From Liriodendron chinense (lineage: Eukaryota > Streptophyta > Magnoliopsida > Magnoliales > Magnoliaceae): a stretch of 64,000 nucleotides of DNA. The translations under genes and the position numbers were made by a program. Shown here one piece after another: positions 9,732 through 22,372 of this stretch. Location: contig ML058449.1 of NCBI GenBank assembly GCA_003013855.2, positions 1,054,001 to 1,118,000 of the forward strand. The letters are read 5' to 3'. The notes under the pieces were generated by a model. The model did no database searches and was not told where the DNA came from. It saw only the letters and a program-made list of their open reading frames with translations. Position 1 is the stretch's first letter. Each line of letters begins with the position of its first letter.

Positions 9732-12700
9732 ATTGGGAACTCATACGGGTTTGCTATTCGATAATGGGGCTTCTAAAGCCCCACGGAGGACACTGTCACC
9801 TCCTTTGGCTTTTGAAAGCAACCGGCCTGTCAAGGGGCATCGTTACCCTCTCGAAGAAGCTCAGAGGTAGGTTTTATTGCAAACCTTTGGTTTTGGTGTT
9901 TTCTTCTCCCATTGTCCTCTTTACTGAGCTTTACATTGCTATACATTCAAAATGACAAATATAATTTTGGGGAATTTATAGTAATGTACTTCATATTAAT
10001 AGTATGTTTGTATATGCTTGGGTCATAAAGTGCACACTGTGCTCTGAGAGCTGTTGCACACATATCCCCCATCACCTAAATCTGATGGGCCAGACCCAAA
10101 ACATATGTCCATATGTGATTTCAAAAATTCCACTTTGAGTTACCACCTATCCTATTTGGGGGATGGGAGATATGCGCGCACTAACATTAAATTGCTATCT
10201 GGCAATGGATCTTGCAGGTTCCCTGAAGTTGTCGTATACGTTCAAATCACTGTCCATCAGAGAATCTTGCAGATTCCCTAGAATCCCAAATTTTATAATC
10301 AGTTAGTAAAATTTTATTAAAAAAATCATGTAGTAAATTATATTGATAAAAAATTGTGAATTGTGAATGTACTAATTACCTTGTCCAGGCCTGCCATATC
10401 ACCTCCGAGATGGGGTAATCAGCCTATGTCTCCAGCCAATGCTAATTCTCAAACTCCGCTGAGTTCCTCCCCAGCTGTGCCTTATGTTGACGCACATGAT
10501 GCTGGACCAAAGTTTCCAACCAAGCCTAACAACTTTCAAGTCCCGAAAAGGACCAGGTCGCCTCCTATACCATCTACTGATGAAGTTGCTTTAAGGAAGT
10601 CTCATTTCGTTCAAGATGATATCGAAAGGTGACAAAAATTACATGATTCCTTTTCAATTTGACTTTCTTCACTGTAGTCATCTTTTTCATAATAACTAGT
10701 TTAGTTCAACTTTCATGCATCAAATTTGCTCATTTTATATTTGGAACCAACTTCTAATTGTAGAGAAACCCAAGCAAAGGCGAAGCGACTGGCTCGTTTC
10801 AATGTTGAATTAAGCCAACCAGTGCAAGGCCCACATGATCTTACAAAGCAAAAGCTTTCTGGGATTAAAAGTGATCAGGCCACGGAGAAACAAAAGTTCA
10901 CTGTCAAGCACCCTGTTCAAGAAGTAGATCTCTCAAATGATAGTATTTTGTTTGACAATGAAGGGATTGAATCATCCAGTGTTGTAGTTGGGCTCTGTCC
11001 TGATATGTGTCCAGGTCTGTTACTCAGCTTTCAAGTCCAACTATAATTTCAGATTGCTTTGCATCTCTTTAATTTTCAGAGGATAAATACAATAATAATA
11101 ATAATAAAAAAATTCCAACCATCTCGTTCTGTCTTGAAAGTTCCGTGAGTATTCAAAGTCATTGATTTATAATGTAGGCTTGTGTTCTTTCATTGTGCTT
11201 TAGAATCCGAAAGGGAGGAACGTGAGAGGAAAGGAGATCTTGACAAGTATGAACGTGTGGATGGAGACCGAAACCAAACAAGCAAATACCTTGCTGTTAA
11301 GAAGGTAGTCCATAATCACTTTATCAGACTTTCCATGTAATCAATCTGGTCTGTACAAAAACCAAAAATGTGCAGAACTTCTCTATACAGGGACAGTGAG
11401 AACCCATATAAACTGGCAGTGTACCAGTATAAACTGTTATTGAGCTGGTCCAAACAAGCGGTTATTGAACTAATTTATATATGACTTCGCGACAATGCCA
11501 TGGGTGGAACTGGGTTAAACTGGTTTTCACCTAATGACCAACCTCACCGATTTCGCCTCCAGTCCAGTGTTCAAAAATTGCTTCCTGAAATTTCCTTTCT
11601 TCGCCTACAACATGAATCTTGATGGAAGTTATTGTCTGATTCACACAGTATAACAGGACAGCTGAGAGAGAGGCAGGCCTGATAAGGCCCATGCCTGTCT
11701 TGCAGAAGACGGTTAATTATCTTCTGGGCTTGCTGGATCAACCTTATGACGACAAGTTTCTGGGGATGTATAACTTCTTGTGGGATAGGATGAGGGCGAT
11801 CCGGATGGACCTCAGGATGCAACACATTTTTAACCGGGATGCTATAACCATGCTTGAACAAATGGTTTCTTCCTCAACCTTATTCCTTTCATAGCTCTGA
11901 TTTGTAGCAGGGATAGACATCTTTATTAAACGTTCTTGTTGCTGATGCCAGATAAGGCTTCACATCATAGCCATGCATGAGTTGTGCGAATACACAAAAG
12001 GGGAAGGGTTCTCAGAGGGATTTGATGCGCACCTCAACATTGAGCAGATGAACAAGGCATCAGTTGAATTGTTTCAACTGTATGATGACCATAGGAAGAA
12101 TGGAAGCAGTATACCTACGGAGAAAGAGTTCCGGGGTTATTATGCACTTCTCAAGCTGGACAAACATCCCGGGTACAAAGTAAGTCAGGGTGTGTTGGGA
12201 ATCTCTATTGAAATGAATTGCAACTACTCATTTTAGTCAAGTGAAAAACAACCAATATGGAGCCAGTCCCACTCCACTCATTATGATGGACTAACTCCTG
12301 TACTGCTGCGTTCGTTTAGATTCAAATTTGAAAGTCTTGCTAAGCTCACACGTGTGTGCAATAAAGCTTATGTACCTGCCACGTGTCAGCGTGGCATGAT
12401 AGGTTCGGAGCCAATCCATCCATCAGAACAGCACCACTATATTGATGCCCTAGCACAAGAATCAGATTGATCCAATGGTAAGGTGGGCACCAGTCTGCAA
12501 AAACAAATGTATAGTTCTGAAAAACTAGGCTGAAGTTTTCTAACCCATCCACCAGTTTCCAGTATTGGGATCCACATGCTGATTGGGCCAGATTTTAGTT
12601 TTGGGGAAAAATGTACAAGGTTGGACCAACCTGACGGATGGGTTAGATCTCACACATATGTGCCATGCTGTCACATGTGTGGTGTGTGCATGAGCTTTAT

Positions 12701-15700
12701 TGCATGCACGTGCGCATGCTTGGCAAAGCTCCCAACTTGAAATGCATGGTATTGCAATCAGGTTTTGGTTGTCATTACCCAAAACGGTGGTATCCCAACT
12801 CTGGTTTTTCCTATTCATTGAATCAGTTTATCACAATTCTCTTTGGCTCAATTTCAATGTTATCACTGAATACCAGCCCTTGTTGTTAGGTGGAACCTGC
12901 AGAGCTTTCACTTGATCTTGCCAAGATGACTCCAGAGATAAGATGTACGCCAGAAATTTTATTTGCACGTGATGTAGCAAGGTAATGACATTGTCTTATC
13001 ATTTCTTATCTGCTGATGGTAAGTCATAGTGTTCCTGTGTGTTAGCATAACCTGATCGCTGAAGCAATTGTGCTATTCCAGAGCTTGTAGAACAGGTAAT
13101 TTCATTGCCTTCTTTCGTCTTGCGAGGAAAGCAACATACCTTCAAGCATGTTTGATGCATGCTCACTTTTCAAAGGTATTAAATTCTCATCCATGTAATT
13201 CCTGTAATTTGTAAGATGGATGCCTTTCACAATTTTGTGTTATAGTAATCTGAATATCCCAGTGAATAAGATGTTGTTTCAGTAAACCTTGCAGACTTAC
13301 GGTTGTTTCTGTTAGTTTTATTCCTGTAATATGTTGTTTTCAAGTGCCTATCATTAATACCCGACATTCCCGGACATGGCTCATATATTTTTAATGTTTA
13401 CTTGTTATTTCTTTTATTTCTGGGATACCTTTTTCAAGATGAGTACTTGATTGTTTCTATACCATTAAAAAATGATTTTAAGGTTTTTTGACTATTATAA
13501 TTTTTTGGGATCGTTTTACATCTTAATAATTGAAGATCTTATTAAAGACATTGTACTTTTTAACATATTTGTACGGACTTGTTGGAAATCTGACTTTTAA
13601 AAGCCACCAGGGTCTAACACTTAGTATTAATGTCTGTCACTGACTCTTTGTTACATGACTCATGAGAGTTCTGGTTTGGTGTGGTAACAAGTAGCATACC
13701 CCTAAACACATCCAGTCATGGGTGCTCTTGCACGTGCGGGTCTGGCCGGTGGATCTCTGTACAAAGGGAAATCTCTGTACCCCTCTTAACTATGTACTTG
13801 GTTATTTCTCAGGGAAGTTGTTACTCATCATCTAGCTTTTTTGTCCCATCTATTTGTGGTTGGCAGAAGTTGTTCCTTATCAGGAGGAAAAAAAAAAACT
13901 GGTAGACTTGCCGAAGGCCTTTTCTTCCTAATCTATGTATCACATTGTCTTATCCATTTCCTTCATGGGTTCTTGTAATCTTTAAGCTTTATTTAATAAA
14001 ATTTTCGTAATCAATCCAAAAAAAGAGGGAAAAATATATGTAATAAGTTAGTATGTTACGAAGACTATCAGTCATTACCTTTGCCAATTAGGCTGGTCGC
14101 CTGTGGATCTCACTCATACAGTTAGTAGTTCTGGGCTTCTTTTATGCTTGATGTGTCTATCAATGCCCATCGTGTTTGGCTGTTATGTAGTGACATTGAG
14201 CATTGGATTCTCTTTTGACCAGTTACGAACCCAGGCGCTTGCTTCTTTACACAGCGGCTTACAGAATAAGCAAGGAATCCCCATCAAACAAGTTATAAAC
14301 TGGCTTGGCATGGAGGTAAAGTAGTTGCGTAATGCTGGTGAATTTTGCTTTTGTTACCAGACAAACTGACATTCATTTTTTTTTTTTTTTTCCCCTCTTT
14401 TCTAACAACCAGGAAGAAGATATTGAAAGCCTTTTAGAATACCATGGGTTCTCAATAAAGCACTACAGAGATGTATATATGGTGAAAAGTGGCCCATTTC
14501 TTAACAGCGACATGGATTACTTGACTAAGTGTTCATGGCTTGTTCACCTGAAGAAGTCAGAAAGGATTATTGATGATGTGTCTTCCGGACAGGCATTATC
14601 CTCCCCCAGGGAAAGAAGAAAGATTTTGCTAGATAAGGTGGATGATTTTGCTCAGAAAGATGCAAGTCCTAGTCCCACTGAAACAGAAACCTGGGTTGAT
14701 GCTATTGATGACGATATGCCTGATTTTGAAGATGATTCTTTTCCTAGAGACAATGACCAAGTCCAGCTGTTTCTTGAAATGCCTACTGGTCAGGCTACTG
14801 AAAAAGACGCTGAAGTGGCTGAATTGCATTTCTTGCCCTCAGAATCATTAGGCTGGTATCCACCACATGTGGATGTTGGCACGGTTAGTGAATCAGCTGC
14901 TGATGTACTACTAGAAAGCTCAACAAAGAAAAATCTACATTCCCCACGTAAGGCAATGCTTCCACAAACTGCAATGGGAAGGCCTTTGCAAATTGAGACA
15001 TCTATAGTGGAAAAAACAGTACCCCAAGAAGTAATGACCAGAGATCAAGGAAATGAATCTATGATGCTCCCTCAGAAGGATGAAGCTGCTACTGCTGCTG
15101 CTGCTGCTTCAAAACTTAAACTGATGCTGAGGTTCATAATTTGTTTGATTCTACTTAGCTGAAAATGAGTGTTGAACATTCAATCATAATTGGTTGTTGA
15201 GTCTTTTCTTCTATGGTCAGGACATGGAAGCGGAGATCACTGAAGCTGAGGGAGATTCGTGAGCAACGCCAGTTGGCAGCAACTGCCGCATTGAGTTCAC
15301 TATCACTGGGACTGCCGATCCTGAAAGATGAAGCGGTAAGTGGTCTTCTAAATCATTATAAAAATAATAATAAAAAAAACAGTAAATAATAAATACATAA
15401 AATAAAAACTGGTCTTCTAAATCTTTTGCTTCTCAGTACCCTTTCGCGTTAGGCCAGTCACGGTTCATTCTTGTTCATCATGCATTGCAGCATTGGGCCT
15501 GCATGCAGGTGACGGTTTGATGATTGGAACATTTCATCTTCTGGGTGTTGACGTGGATGGGTCAGGGAATAAAAAAATAGTGCTGAATGGATGTCATGAT
15601 TATCAATGTGGCAGCTGAGTTTTTAGTATGGGCTGTTGACAATTTTGTTTTCAGGCATCCACATTTGATCATGTGGCTGGGATCATCTGGTCAGTGTGAT

Positions 15701-17704
15701 TTCTGTACCATTTACCCAACCATAATGGCATCAAGAAACAGAGAGTTTTGATCATCCAGCTACATGTGGGTTCCATGGAGTAGTGTATGCTCACTCATGC
15801 AAAACAAAATCTTCGACTATACCAAGCATTGGTGTGCTCTATTTATCAATTAAGAACAAAGCTGACCTGTTCTATTCAGTTTTTTATCCACTCATTCCAT
15901 TTTTATCTTGTGAAGCAACGGATCCATGCTGCTGAACTCAACATCGATCATGTTGTGAGGGAGAGGCTTGATAGACGTGTGAAATCATGGTCTAGAATGA
16001 ATGTTTCTGAAGTGGTGGTGCAGATATTAGGAGAAAGAAATCCAGATGCTAAGTGCCTCTGCTGGAAACTGATTGTCTGTTCTCAGACAAATGATAGTGG
16101 AAGACACAAATCGATGCAAAAGAACGAAACTAATAATGTGGCAGGCACATGGTTGCTCTCTAAGCTCATGGGTAATAGAAGTGAAGACGATGATGAACTG
16201 GCAGTTTGTTCTTCAGGCCTGTCGATATGGAAGAAGTGGGCTTGTCGCCCTCAAATTTGCTGTTTGTCTGTCATTAGACACATTGCATTTGATGGTAACA
16301 GGCCGGTTGCAGCAGATGATGTGGTTAGTGGTGCAGGTGCCGTTCTGTTTCTTGCATCGGAAAGCATACCATGGGATCTTCAAAGAACTCGACTGCACAA
16401 CCTTTTATTGTCACTACCTCCTCTCTCTGGGTTGCCGCTTCTGATCTTAACCAGTGGGGTGCATGAAGATGAGGTTTCTGATCCTTCCCTCACCATCGTT
16501 AACAGACTGGGCCTCAATGATGTTGATAAAAGAAGGATAAGTACTTTTGCAATTGTCTTTCTTGTTGGCAACCGGGCCCCACAAAATCAAAATGGGTTTT
16601 TGAGCGACAATCATTTAAGAGAGGCTCTGCAATGGCTAGCAAACCAGTCGCCTGTGCAGCCAGTTCTTCGTGAGGTTAAGACACGCGAGCTGGTTCTGGG
16701 ATACTTGGGTTCTTCACTAGAGGTTCTTGACAACATGGAAGTTTCTGAAGTGGGTCCGGACCACTGCATCTCGGCCTTCAACAATGTGTTGGATCGTTCA
16801 TCAGAAGATATTGCCAGTGGCAGCAGATATGAATCCTACCCATTGGCCTAGTCCTGAGATTGATTTGCTTGATGAATTCAGCCATGAGCGCAGAGCCACA
16901 AACTCGTCCTTACCAAGCATCGGTTGGAGCTCTGCTGCAAGGATTGAATCAACAATGAGCATGATAAAGTGTTGCAAACTTCCATGTTTTGCCAATGACT
17001 TGTTGTGGCTAAATCAAGGTTCAGATATCGGCAAGGAGATCCCGAACCAGAAATTGGCACTTGAAAAGTGCTTAGCAAGGTATCTGACGGAAGCAAGTAA
17101 AATGATGGGCGACGAGTTAGCAGCAAGGGAGGCATATGTGATGCTGCAGAAGGGCGCTGACCTCAAGGTCGATGGTTTGAGATATCGTATCGTTCCAAGA
17201 TGGGCAGTTATTTTTCGGCGGGTTTTCAACTGGCGGTTAATGAATCTGATCAGAGGGCCGTTTTCAGAAGTTTATGTTTTGGAGCACTCGAGTAGGCCTA
17301 GTGCGAAAACATCCAGTCCAAGTAACATATTTTCACCTTTGAAACGAGGTGTGAATGAGTCTGATTTGATTGCAGATATGTGGCCGGTGCACCATGTTGC
17401 AACCGAACTCTCCCTCGATGAAATGGTTGAAGTAAGCTGCAGACTTCCATTTGGGCGGCCCATCTCAGTTGCTGAGGTTGTTCAATCTCCCAAGGGAACT
17501 GTTGATAAAGGCAATGAGGTGTCGGAGGCTATCCATGATTCTCCTGAGGATGTTGAAATTGGCAATGCTTCTATATTTAACAAGCGGCAAAGTAGTAGTT
17601 CAGTTGTATTGAAGGTTAAAGAGGCTGACAAGCTAAGCATGTTGTTGGAGCAGTGTAAAATGTTGCAAGACAAGATTGATGATAAGCTCACCATATATTT
17701 CTGA
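9732..17704 (+). CDS. SAC3B: SAC3/GANP family protein (SAC3B-like), TREX-2 mRNA export scaffold; 5' end not found, one frameshift
   Basis: Twelve exons with agreeing phases were traced: 9732-9866, 10389-10628, 10764-11014, 11204-11304, 11649-11864, 11952-12179, 12890-12981, 13082-13175, 14223-14315, 14413-15131, 15221-15335 and 15916-17704. All introns are GT-AG. They encode about 1,360 residues. Early exons give the Pro/Ser-rich N-terminal region, then VVGLCPDMCP and the SAC3/GANP core (DLDKYERVDGDRN, RPMPVLQKTVNYLL, NRDAITMLEQM, ELCEYTKGEGFSEGFDAHLN, FIAFFRLARKATYLQACLM, YLTKCSWLVHL). Later exons give LREIREQRQLAA and the long C-terminal half, ending KMLQDKIDDKLTIYF. SAC3 is known as the scaffold of the nuclear-pore TREX-2 complex that couples transcription to mRNA export. 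Within the last exon the frame changes by one base near 16815: one frame reads VLDRSSEDIA and then meets a TAG at 16849, while the family-like continuation (AADMNPTHWPSPEIDLL) is in the next frame. The start exon is missing, so the true start is unknown. Confidence 0.9.
12342..12732. mobile_element. Foldback MITE in a SAC3-like intron
   Basis: Arms of about 70 bp are inverted: cttgctaagctcacacg at the left pairs with cgtgcgcatgcttggcaaag at the right, and both carry gcaataaagct / agctttattgc. It lies wholly in the intron 12180-12889. It has the same termini as the foldback at 41884-42282. Confidence 0.65.
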
Positions 17705-18925
17705 TAGCCTATTTGTTATCTACTTGTTGTATCTTTCCCAGAGTGTTTGTATCATGAAGAAATGATAGACGGTGTTGGCAGAATGAGGCCTGGCAAGCAG
17801 TTTGTTGAGGTACGGGACTCTATGGATGTTGGTTCCATGGTTCAGTAATCCAGACTGTTGACGCCTCATGGATTGAGGATGCCACCAAGATTTCACGGAT
17901 TGGATTAGCCCTGGGCAGAATTGAAAATAGAAGGCCTGCGATTTTAGATGCGAGCCAGACCAGTAAAATGCTTTTCAAGCCCGGTCCCCCGCCTCTTAAG
18001 CAATTTTTATATGTATGCAAAGGGTATATATGCGGCCGCATGCATTATCATGTACCTGACTTGAGCTTGAGCCTAATCTGATCCAATTGATCAATGAGCT
18101 TGACCTGAGCGCAGCCAAATTACAATTAAAGGCCCAAGCATTTTGTAACTGGCCAGAAGCAACCCAACAAGCTGAGGAATCTAGGTCAGAGGCTGACCAG
18201 TGACTGGTGAGGCCTGATGGGCTGGCCTAACATGTTGCCACTGTTGTACTCATTTGAATCTGGGAGAACTGTGGCATCCATCATCCATTCTGGGGCCTTA
18301 AATGGTCTTAAAAAGCGGTTCCAGGGGCGGAATTTCGTGCCTCAGCACAATTTGCTTATTAGTGCAACTTGGATGGATTGGGTTGTGTTGAGGGTCAACA
18401 TGAGCCCAACCCGGCTTCAATAGGACCCAACCTGACCTAAATTCCAACTCCAGATGCTGAACCTGAACCCAACCTGAAGACTTCTTTACTCGATCCAACC
18501 CCATCTAACTCGACTGGACCCAAATATATGTGATGATTCCCAACCTGACCTAACCTGATTTGATTTTCTCAAGCCCAAACTCAGCCTGAATTCAATTGGG
18601 TTGGCATTTTTCAGGCCAGACCCAACCTTAGGACCTTGACAACCTGTCCAGATTTTGGTTGCTACAGTTGCCTGAAACCAGGTTGCAACCCATAATTTGC
18701 TTGATGGTTTGAATACTCGACGGGTCAAAACAATAGTTTTTAAATATAAAACATAATAAGATTGAATGTACTAAGTAAAAGAAGAAAAATTCAGGAGATC
18801 CTTGGAAGAACTTTGAACAATTTTAATTCACCGTCCATGAGCTCAGCGAAGGTAGAAATAAAAACCTCCAAAACTTCAGAAAGGAACTCAAATTTGAACT
18901 TGATGGTAGTTTGATATTTTGATGG
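17705..18925. other. 3' flank of SAC3-like gene; degenerate repeat sequence
   Basis: The first few hundred bases probably include the 3' UTR, but no polyadenylation site was fixed. From about 18400 to 18720 there are many degenerate copies of cccaacctgacc and gaacccaac, a common plant dispersed repeat. No gene is seen. Confidence 0.5.
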
Positions 18926-18934
18926 TATGGTTTT

Positions 18935-19075
18935 CTCAACATTTTTTTTTTAAAATTTTTTTTGTAAATACACCCCTATATACTCACACACTCACCCACA
19001 CCACATGGGCACTTGATCCGTCTCCAGTGTTGAAACAGAGATTGTCTACCACTGAGCCAAGGAACCAGAGCCTTC
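18935..19075 (-). mobile_element. tRNA-derived SINE-like remnant
   Basis: On the - strand the sequence reads ggctcagtggtagacaat (A-box-like), then tgtttcaacactggagacgg with a weak B-box, then a gtgggtgagtgtgtgagtat tail. This layout resembles Au-type plant SINEs. The B-box is poorly preserved and no target duplication was found. Confidence 0.4.
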
Positions 19076-19269
19076 TCTGGGGTGAGCTAGATCTTTTTGT
19101 GAAGTGGTGGCCCGAAAAAATTCAAGCCGGGTGGGGTTGAGAAGGGGGAAAGTTTGGGAAGGAGAGGAGCCATAGCTTAGGAAGAAACAAGATGGGTTTG
19201 GAGGGAGGAGGGGAATGGGGGTACGATGGCAAATATCCACACAATGGCTCTCGAGATCGCCCGGTTTTC

Positions 19270-19980
19270 TCAACATTTAAGGCCTGTTTGGTTCCACCAA
19301 AACAAAAAAGAAAAACAAACTTCAAACTGATTGGCACTGCCATAGCCTGATTATATGTCGCACACAAAACGATAGGTTGGAAGTTATTTGTTGGGTGGAC
19401 TGTAAATTATGGTCCAAATGTGGCCCACGGTATGGACACGAGTGACTCAGCCTATATGCAAAGTTGTATAGTACCCACTAGGGAATCTAAACCGTTGGCT
19501 TCCATGAAAGTTAACATGTATTCCACTGTCCAAAAGTTCCATCAGTTCAAACTCTAGAGCTATATACCTCTAAACTAGACTGGTTTTTCTATTGCATGTG
19601 AAATCAGCATTTAATCATCTTGAAATGCTCAAAAATCATTTTCATTTCTTTTCCTAATGCAAGAAAGATAATAAAAGGTACAACAAGTTATTAAATTCCT
19701 TTAAAAGCCAACAAATCCTTTAAATTTCTTTTTTAATTTCTTTTCTTTCTTTTTTAATTTTTAGATGATTTTTTTTAAAAATTTGAAATGATTTAAATAA
19801 AATCAAGAGATTGAGTTCTTGAAAAGTAGAAAATCAATAGAAATTCTATATAAGGAATTATTTTTTGGATTTTTTTTTCTGTGCTTCTCAAAATTTTGAG
19901 GAATCTAATTACTTCTGTTTTTAAAATCTTTTTGCATCAAAATAAAAAATAAAAGACATGAAAATGATCTTTAAGCATTT
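19270..19980. other. AT-rich repeat sequence, no gene
   Basis: It starts with ggcctgtttggttccaccaa, a terminal motif common in plant Tourist/hAT-like MITEs. The rest is AT-rich with no coding potential. Confidence 0.4.
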
Positions 19981-19984
19981 CAAG

Positions 19985-20460
19985 AGGATTAAACTCTGTG
20001 GGGCCCACAGTGATTTACGTATTTTATCCACTCCGTCCATCCATCTTAACAGAAAATTTTAGGTATGGTGCCAAAAAATGAAGCATATCAAAATCTAAAG
20101 TGGACCACACCACAAGAAATGTGTGAACTGAATGTCTACCATTGAAAAATTCTCGAAGGACACAGAAGTTTTGGATCAAGCTGATATTTGTGTTTTTCCT
20201 TCATCCATATCCATGTGATCTTATGAACAGGTTGGATGACAAATAAACATCACTGTAGGGCCTGGGAAGGTTTCGACCGTGGAAATCATTATTCCCACTG
20301 TTTCCCGTGGCATGGTCCACTTGAGATTTGAATATGCTTAAATTTTGGGCTCAACCACTAAAATGAGCTGGAAAAACATATGGACAGAATAGATAAAGCA
20401 CATACATTCTAGGTGGGCCTAACTGAGTTTACTCCTCACGATAAGAGCGTGCGGAGTAAC
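19985..20460. repeat. Dispersed repeat of the GGGGCCCAC / GTGGACCACACC family
   Basis: Landmarks in order are ggggcccacagtgatttacg, ccactccgtccatccatctt, agtggaccacaccacaag, cagaagttttggatcaagct, gaacaggttggatgacaaat and cactgtttccc. The same series recurs at about 40083-40510 and 62520-63060, and partly near 20620-21030. It is non-coding. Confidence 0.75.
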
Positions 20461-20485
20461 TCCGCATGCAATCCGATTCCCCTAT

Positions 20486-20604
20486 TAGAGGTGTCAATTG
20501 GCTGGGCTCTGGCCTGCCAAAATCAGAAATTTGAATAGGCCCAGCCCAAAACAGTTCAAAATCCGGGCCGAGGCCAAACGAGGCTCCGCCCATTGATAGC
20601 CCTA
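20486..20604. mobile_element. Small MITE, TAGGGCTGTCAATGG-type termini
   Basis: The ends tagaggtgtcaattgg and ccattgatagccct are imperfectly inverted. The interior caaaatcagaaatttgaata and cagttcaaaatccgggccga is shared with the copy at 48550-48680. Confidence 0.6.
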
Positions 20605-20619
20605 ACATCTATTTGGTAG

Positions 20620-21270
20620 CTGTTACAAGGTGGATTGAATCCTATCAAAATTCTTTCCACATCCACCAAGATATTTGTGTCGTATCACTACACCCATCCT
20701 TTGTGTTGGCTCATGTTAAGATGTGTTGAATCATGATGAGGGTGAGGATCAGACTTTACAATTGAATCCTTCTTAGGACCCACAAAAGTTTTAGATCATG
20801 CTGATATGTGTTTTCTATCATAGTAGGATCACCTTAAGGATAGGTTGGATAGCATACAAAAATCATGGTGGGCCCCAAAGATGATTCAATGTTTCATATT
20901 AGTGGATTGGATGGCATATACACAACATAGTAGGCCCTCTACAAGAATCAGGAGTAGGTGTGTCCTCTCAACTTCTCCTACACTCGTGGCCTACCTGAGA
21001 GTCATGGATTGCCATGATTTTTGGGCCCATGCCAAATGAGGGTTCTATACTATAAGGAATCCAAGGTGTGAATGTGGAACTCATAATGGTTATGTATGCT
21101 TATTTCAATCTTGATCTTAAAAAGTAGGATTCAAAATTTACAAGTCTCGTTTAAATAGCAAATAGAATTTAAATTTTCAGATTTATTAGAAAACGATAAC
21201 CTCTTTCTTTTCCTAGAGAATCTTGATTGTGAATAAGCTTAGATATTAATTTATAATATCAATCTATCCA
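20620..21270. repeat. Second partial copy of the GTGGACCACACC-type dispersed repeat
   Basis: Contains ttttagatcatgctgatatg, ggataggttggatagcatac and ggtgggccccaaagatgatt, equivalents of landmarks in the copy at 19985. No coding region is present. Confidence 0.5.
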
Positions 21271-21459
21271 AACATGCATTGTTGTCTTACGAAGGAAATC
21301 CTGGTAAAGGAATTCCAAGAAATTTCCAACACATTGGAAATGGATTTTCATAATAATTGCAGCATTTATTTATTTTACCATGGAATTCTCTTATTCAAAC
21401 TCGCACTTGGGATCAATAGTAAGCTTGGTTACTCCACATTTGTGTGGAACCCATGTGCC

Positions 21460-22080
21460 TAAAGAAGCTCAGCTGCCGAAAACCAATGAGCTAATACGAA
21501 AGTGGAAATATCTGATACGAGTTCTGAAACTGTGGAAAACAAACTCTCCAAAGTCCAAATAACACAAGCAAAAGTGTGGGAAGAGCTGATGTTAACGTAG
21601 CAGTTGTTTCTTGAGAATGTGGTGTGCTAAACGCAGAAGAGTCTCATGAAGCTCTGACACTTGGAAGGGTCTTTGACAAATCATTCTGATGGGTGACTTC
21701 AAGGTAATCTTGGGAATCGAATCCTTAAGCATGGTGAAGGTGACTCCTATGCCCTTCCTTGGCACAGTGTTCATCACGGATGGCAGATTTCCATGCATGG
21801 TCCACATGGTTCATGCTGGGAAGACAAACGTGGACACTATCTCAGCCATGCAGCTCATGAATGGTCTCAAGAAGGGGAAGACCACTTGCCTAGCAACTCT
21901 CATTGAAGAAGAGGGGAGCATAGTAGGCAAATCACTTTCCCAATAGATAGAATTAGTTATTGGTGAATTTAATGACATGATATGCAACTATAAGAAGAGC
22001 AAACATGAATTCCTACTATATGGAGTAATTAATGAAATGGAAGGGACCCCTGAAAGTGAAGCAAGCTAGTAGTGAGCCTC
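21460..22080 (+). mobile_element. Ty3/gypsy pol fragment (protease-RT linker region)
   Basis: The open stretch 21689-21946 reads MGDFKVILGIESL, MPFLGTVFI and ISAMQLMNGLKKGKTTCLAT, matching the conserved gypsy segment (DF.V.LG..F and I.AMQLKKGLKKGE.T.LA) just after the aspartic protease. Flanking frames are broken by stops. It is an isolated decayed piece. Confidence 0.6.
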
Positions 22081-22242
22081 ACCGTGGCAATAAGCAGGAC
22101 GATAGTTCTTCAAAGAAGGCTCTATGAGGATGTAGATGTAATAGGTGAAGTAGACTTGTTTTGGAATTAACCATTGTCACATACTTTGACTTGGCCATTT
22201 TGGCTCACTCAGCACATAGAAGGCTTGTACATACTATATAGG

Positions 22243-22372
22243 GATCTAAAATATGCTATCATGTGGGTTTGAACCTACCCGACAAGGAATTTCACTACCT
22301 TAAGACTGCTATAGTTACAGCCACCATTCATCGGGGCTTCAGTCGCCAGCTCCCGTCATCGGGTCACCCATA
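22243..22372 (-). pseudogene. Organellar large-subunit rRNA fragment (NUMT or NUPT)
   Basis: The - strand matches the very conserved domain V/IV region of bacterial-type 23S/26S rRNA: ggcgactgaagcccc, gtaactata(g)c(a)gt, aaggtag(t)gaaattccttg and tcgggtaggttc. Most differences from the conserved sequence are C to T or G to A changes, as expected for methylated nuclear copies. Cgactgaagccccg fits my recollection of plant mitochondrial 26S better than plastid 23S, but I cannot settle which organelle it came from. It is far too short to be functional. Confidence 0.75.
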
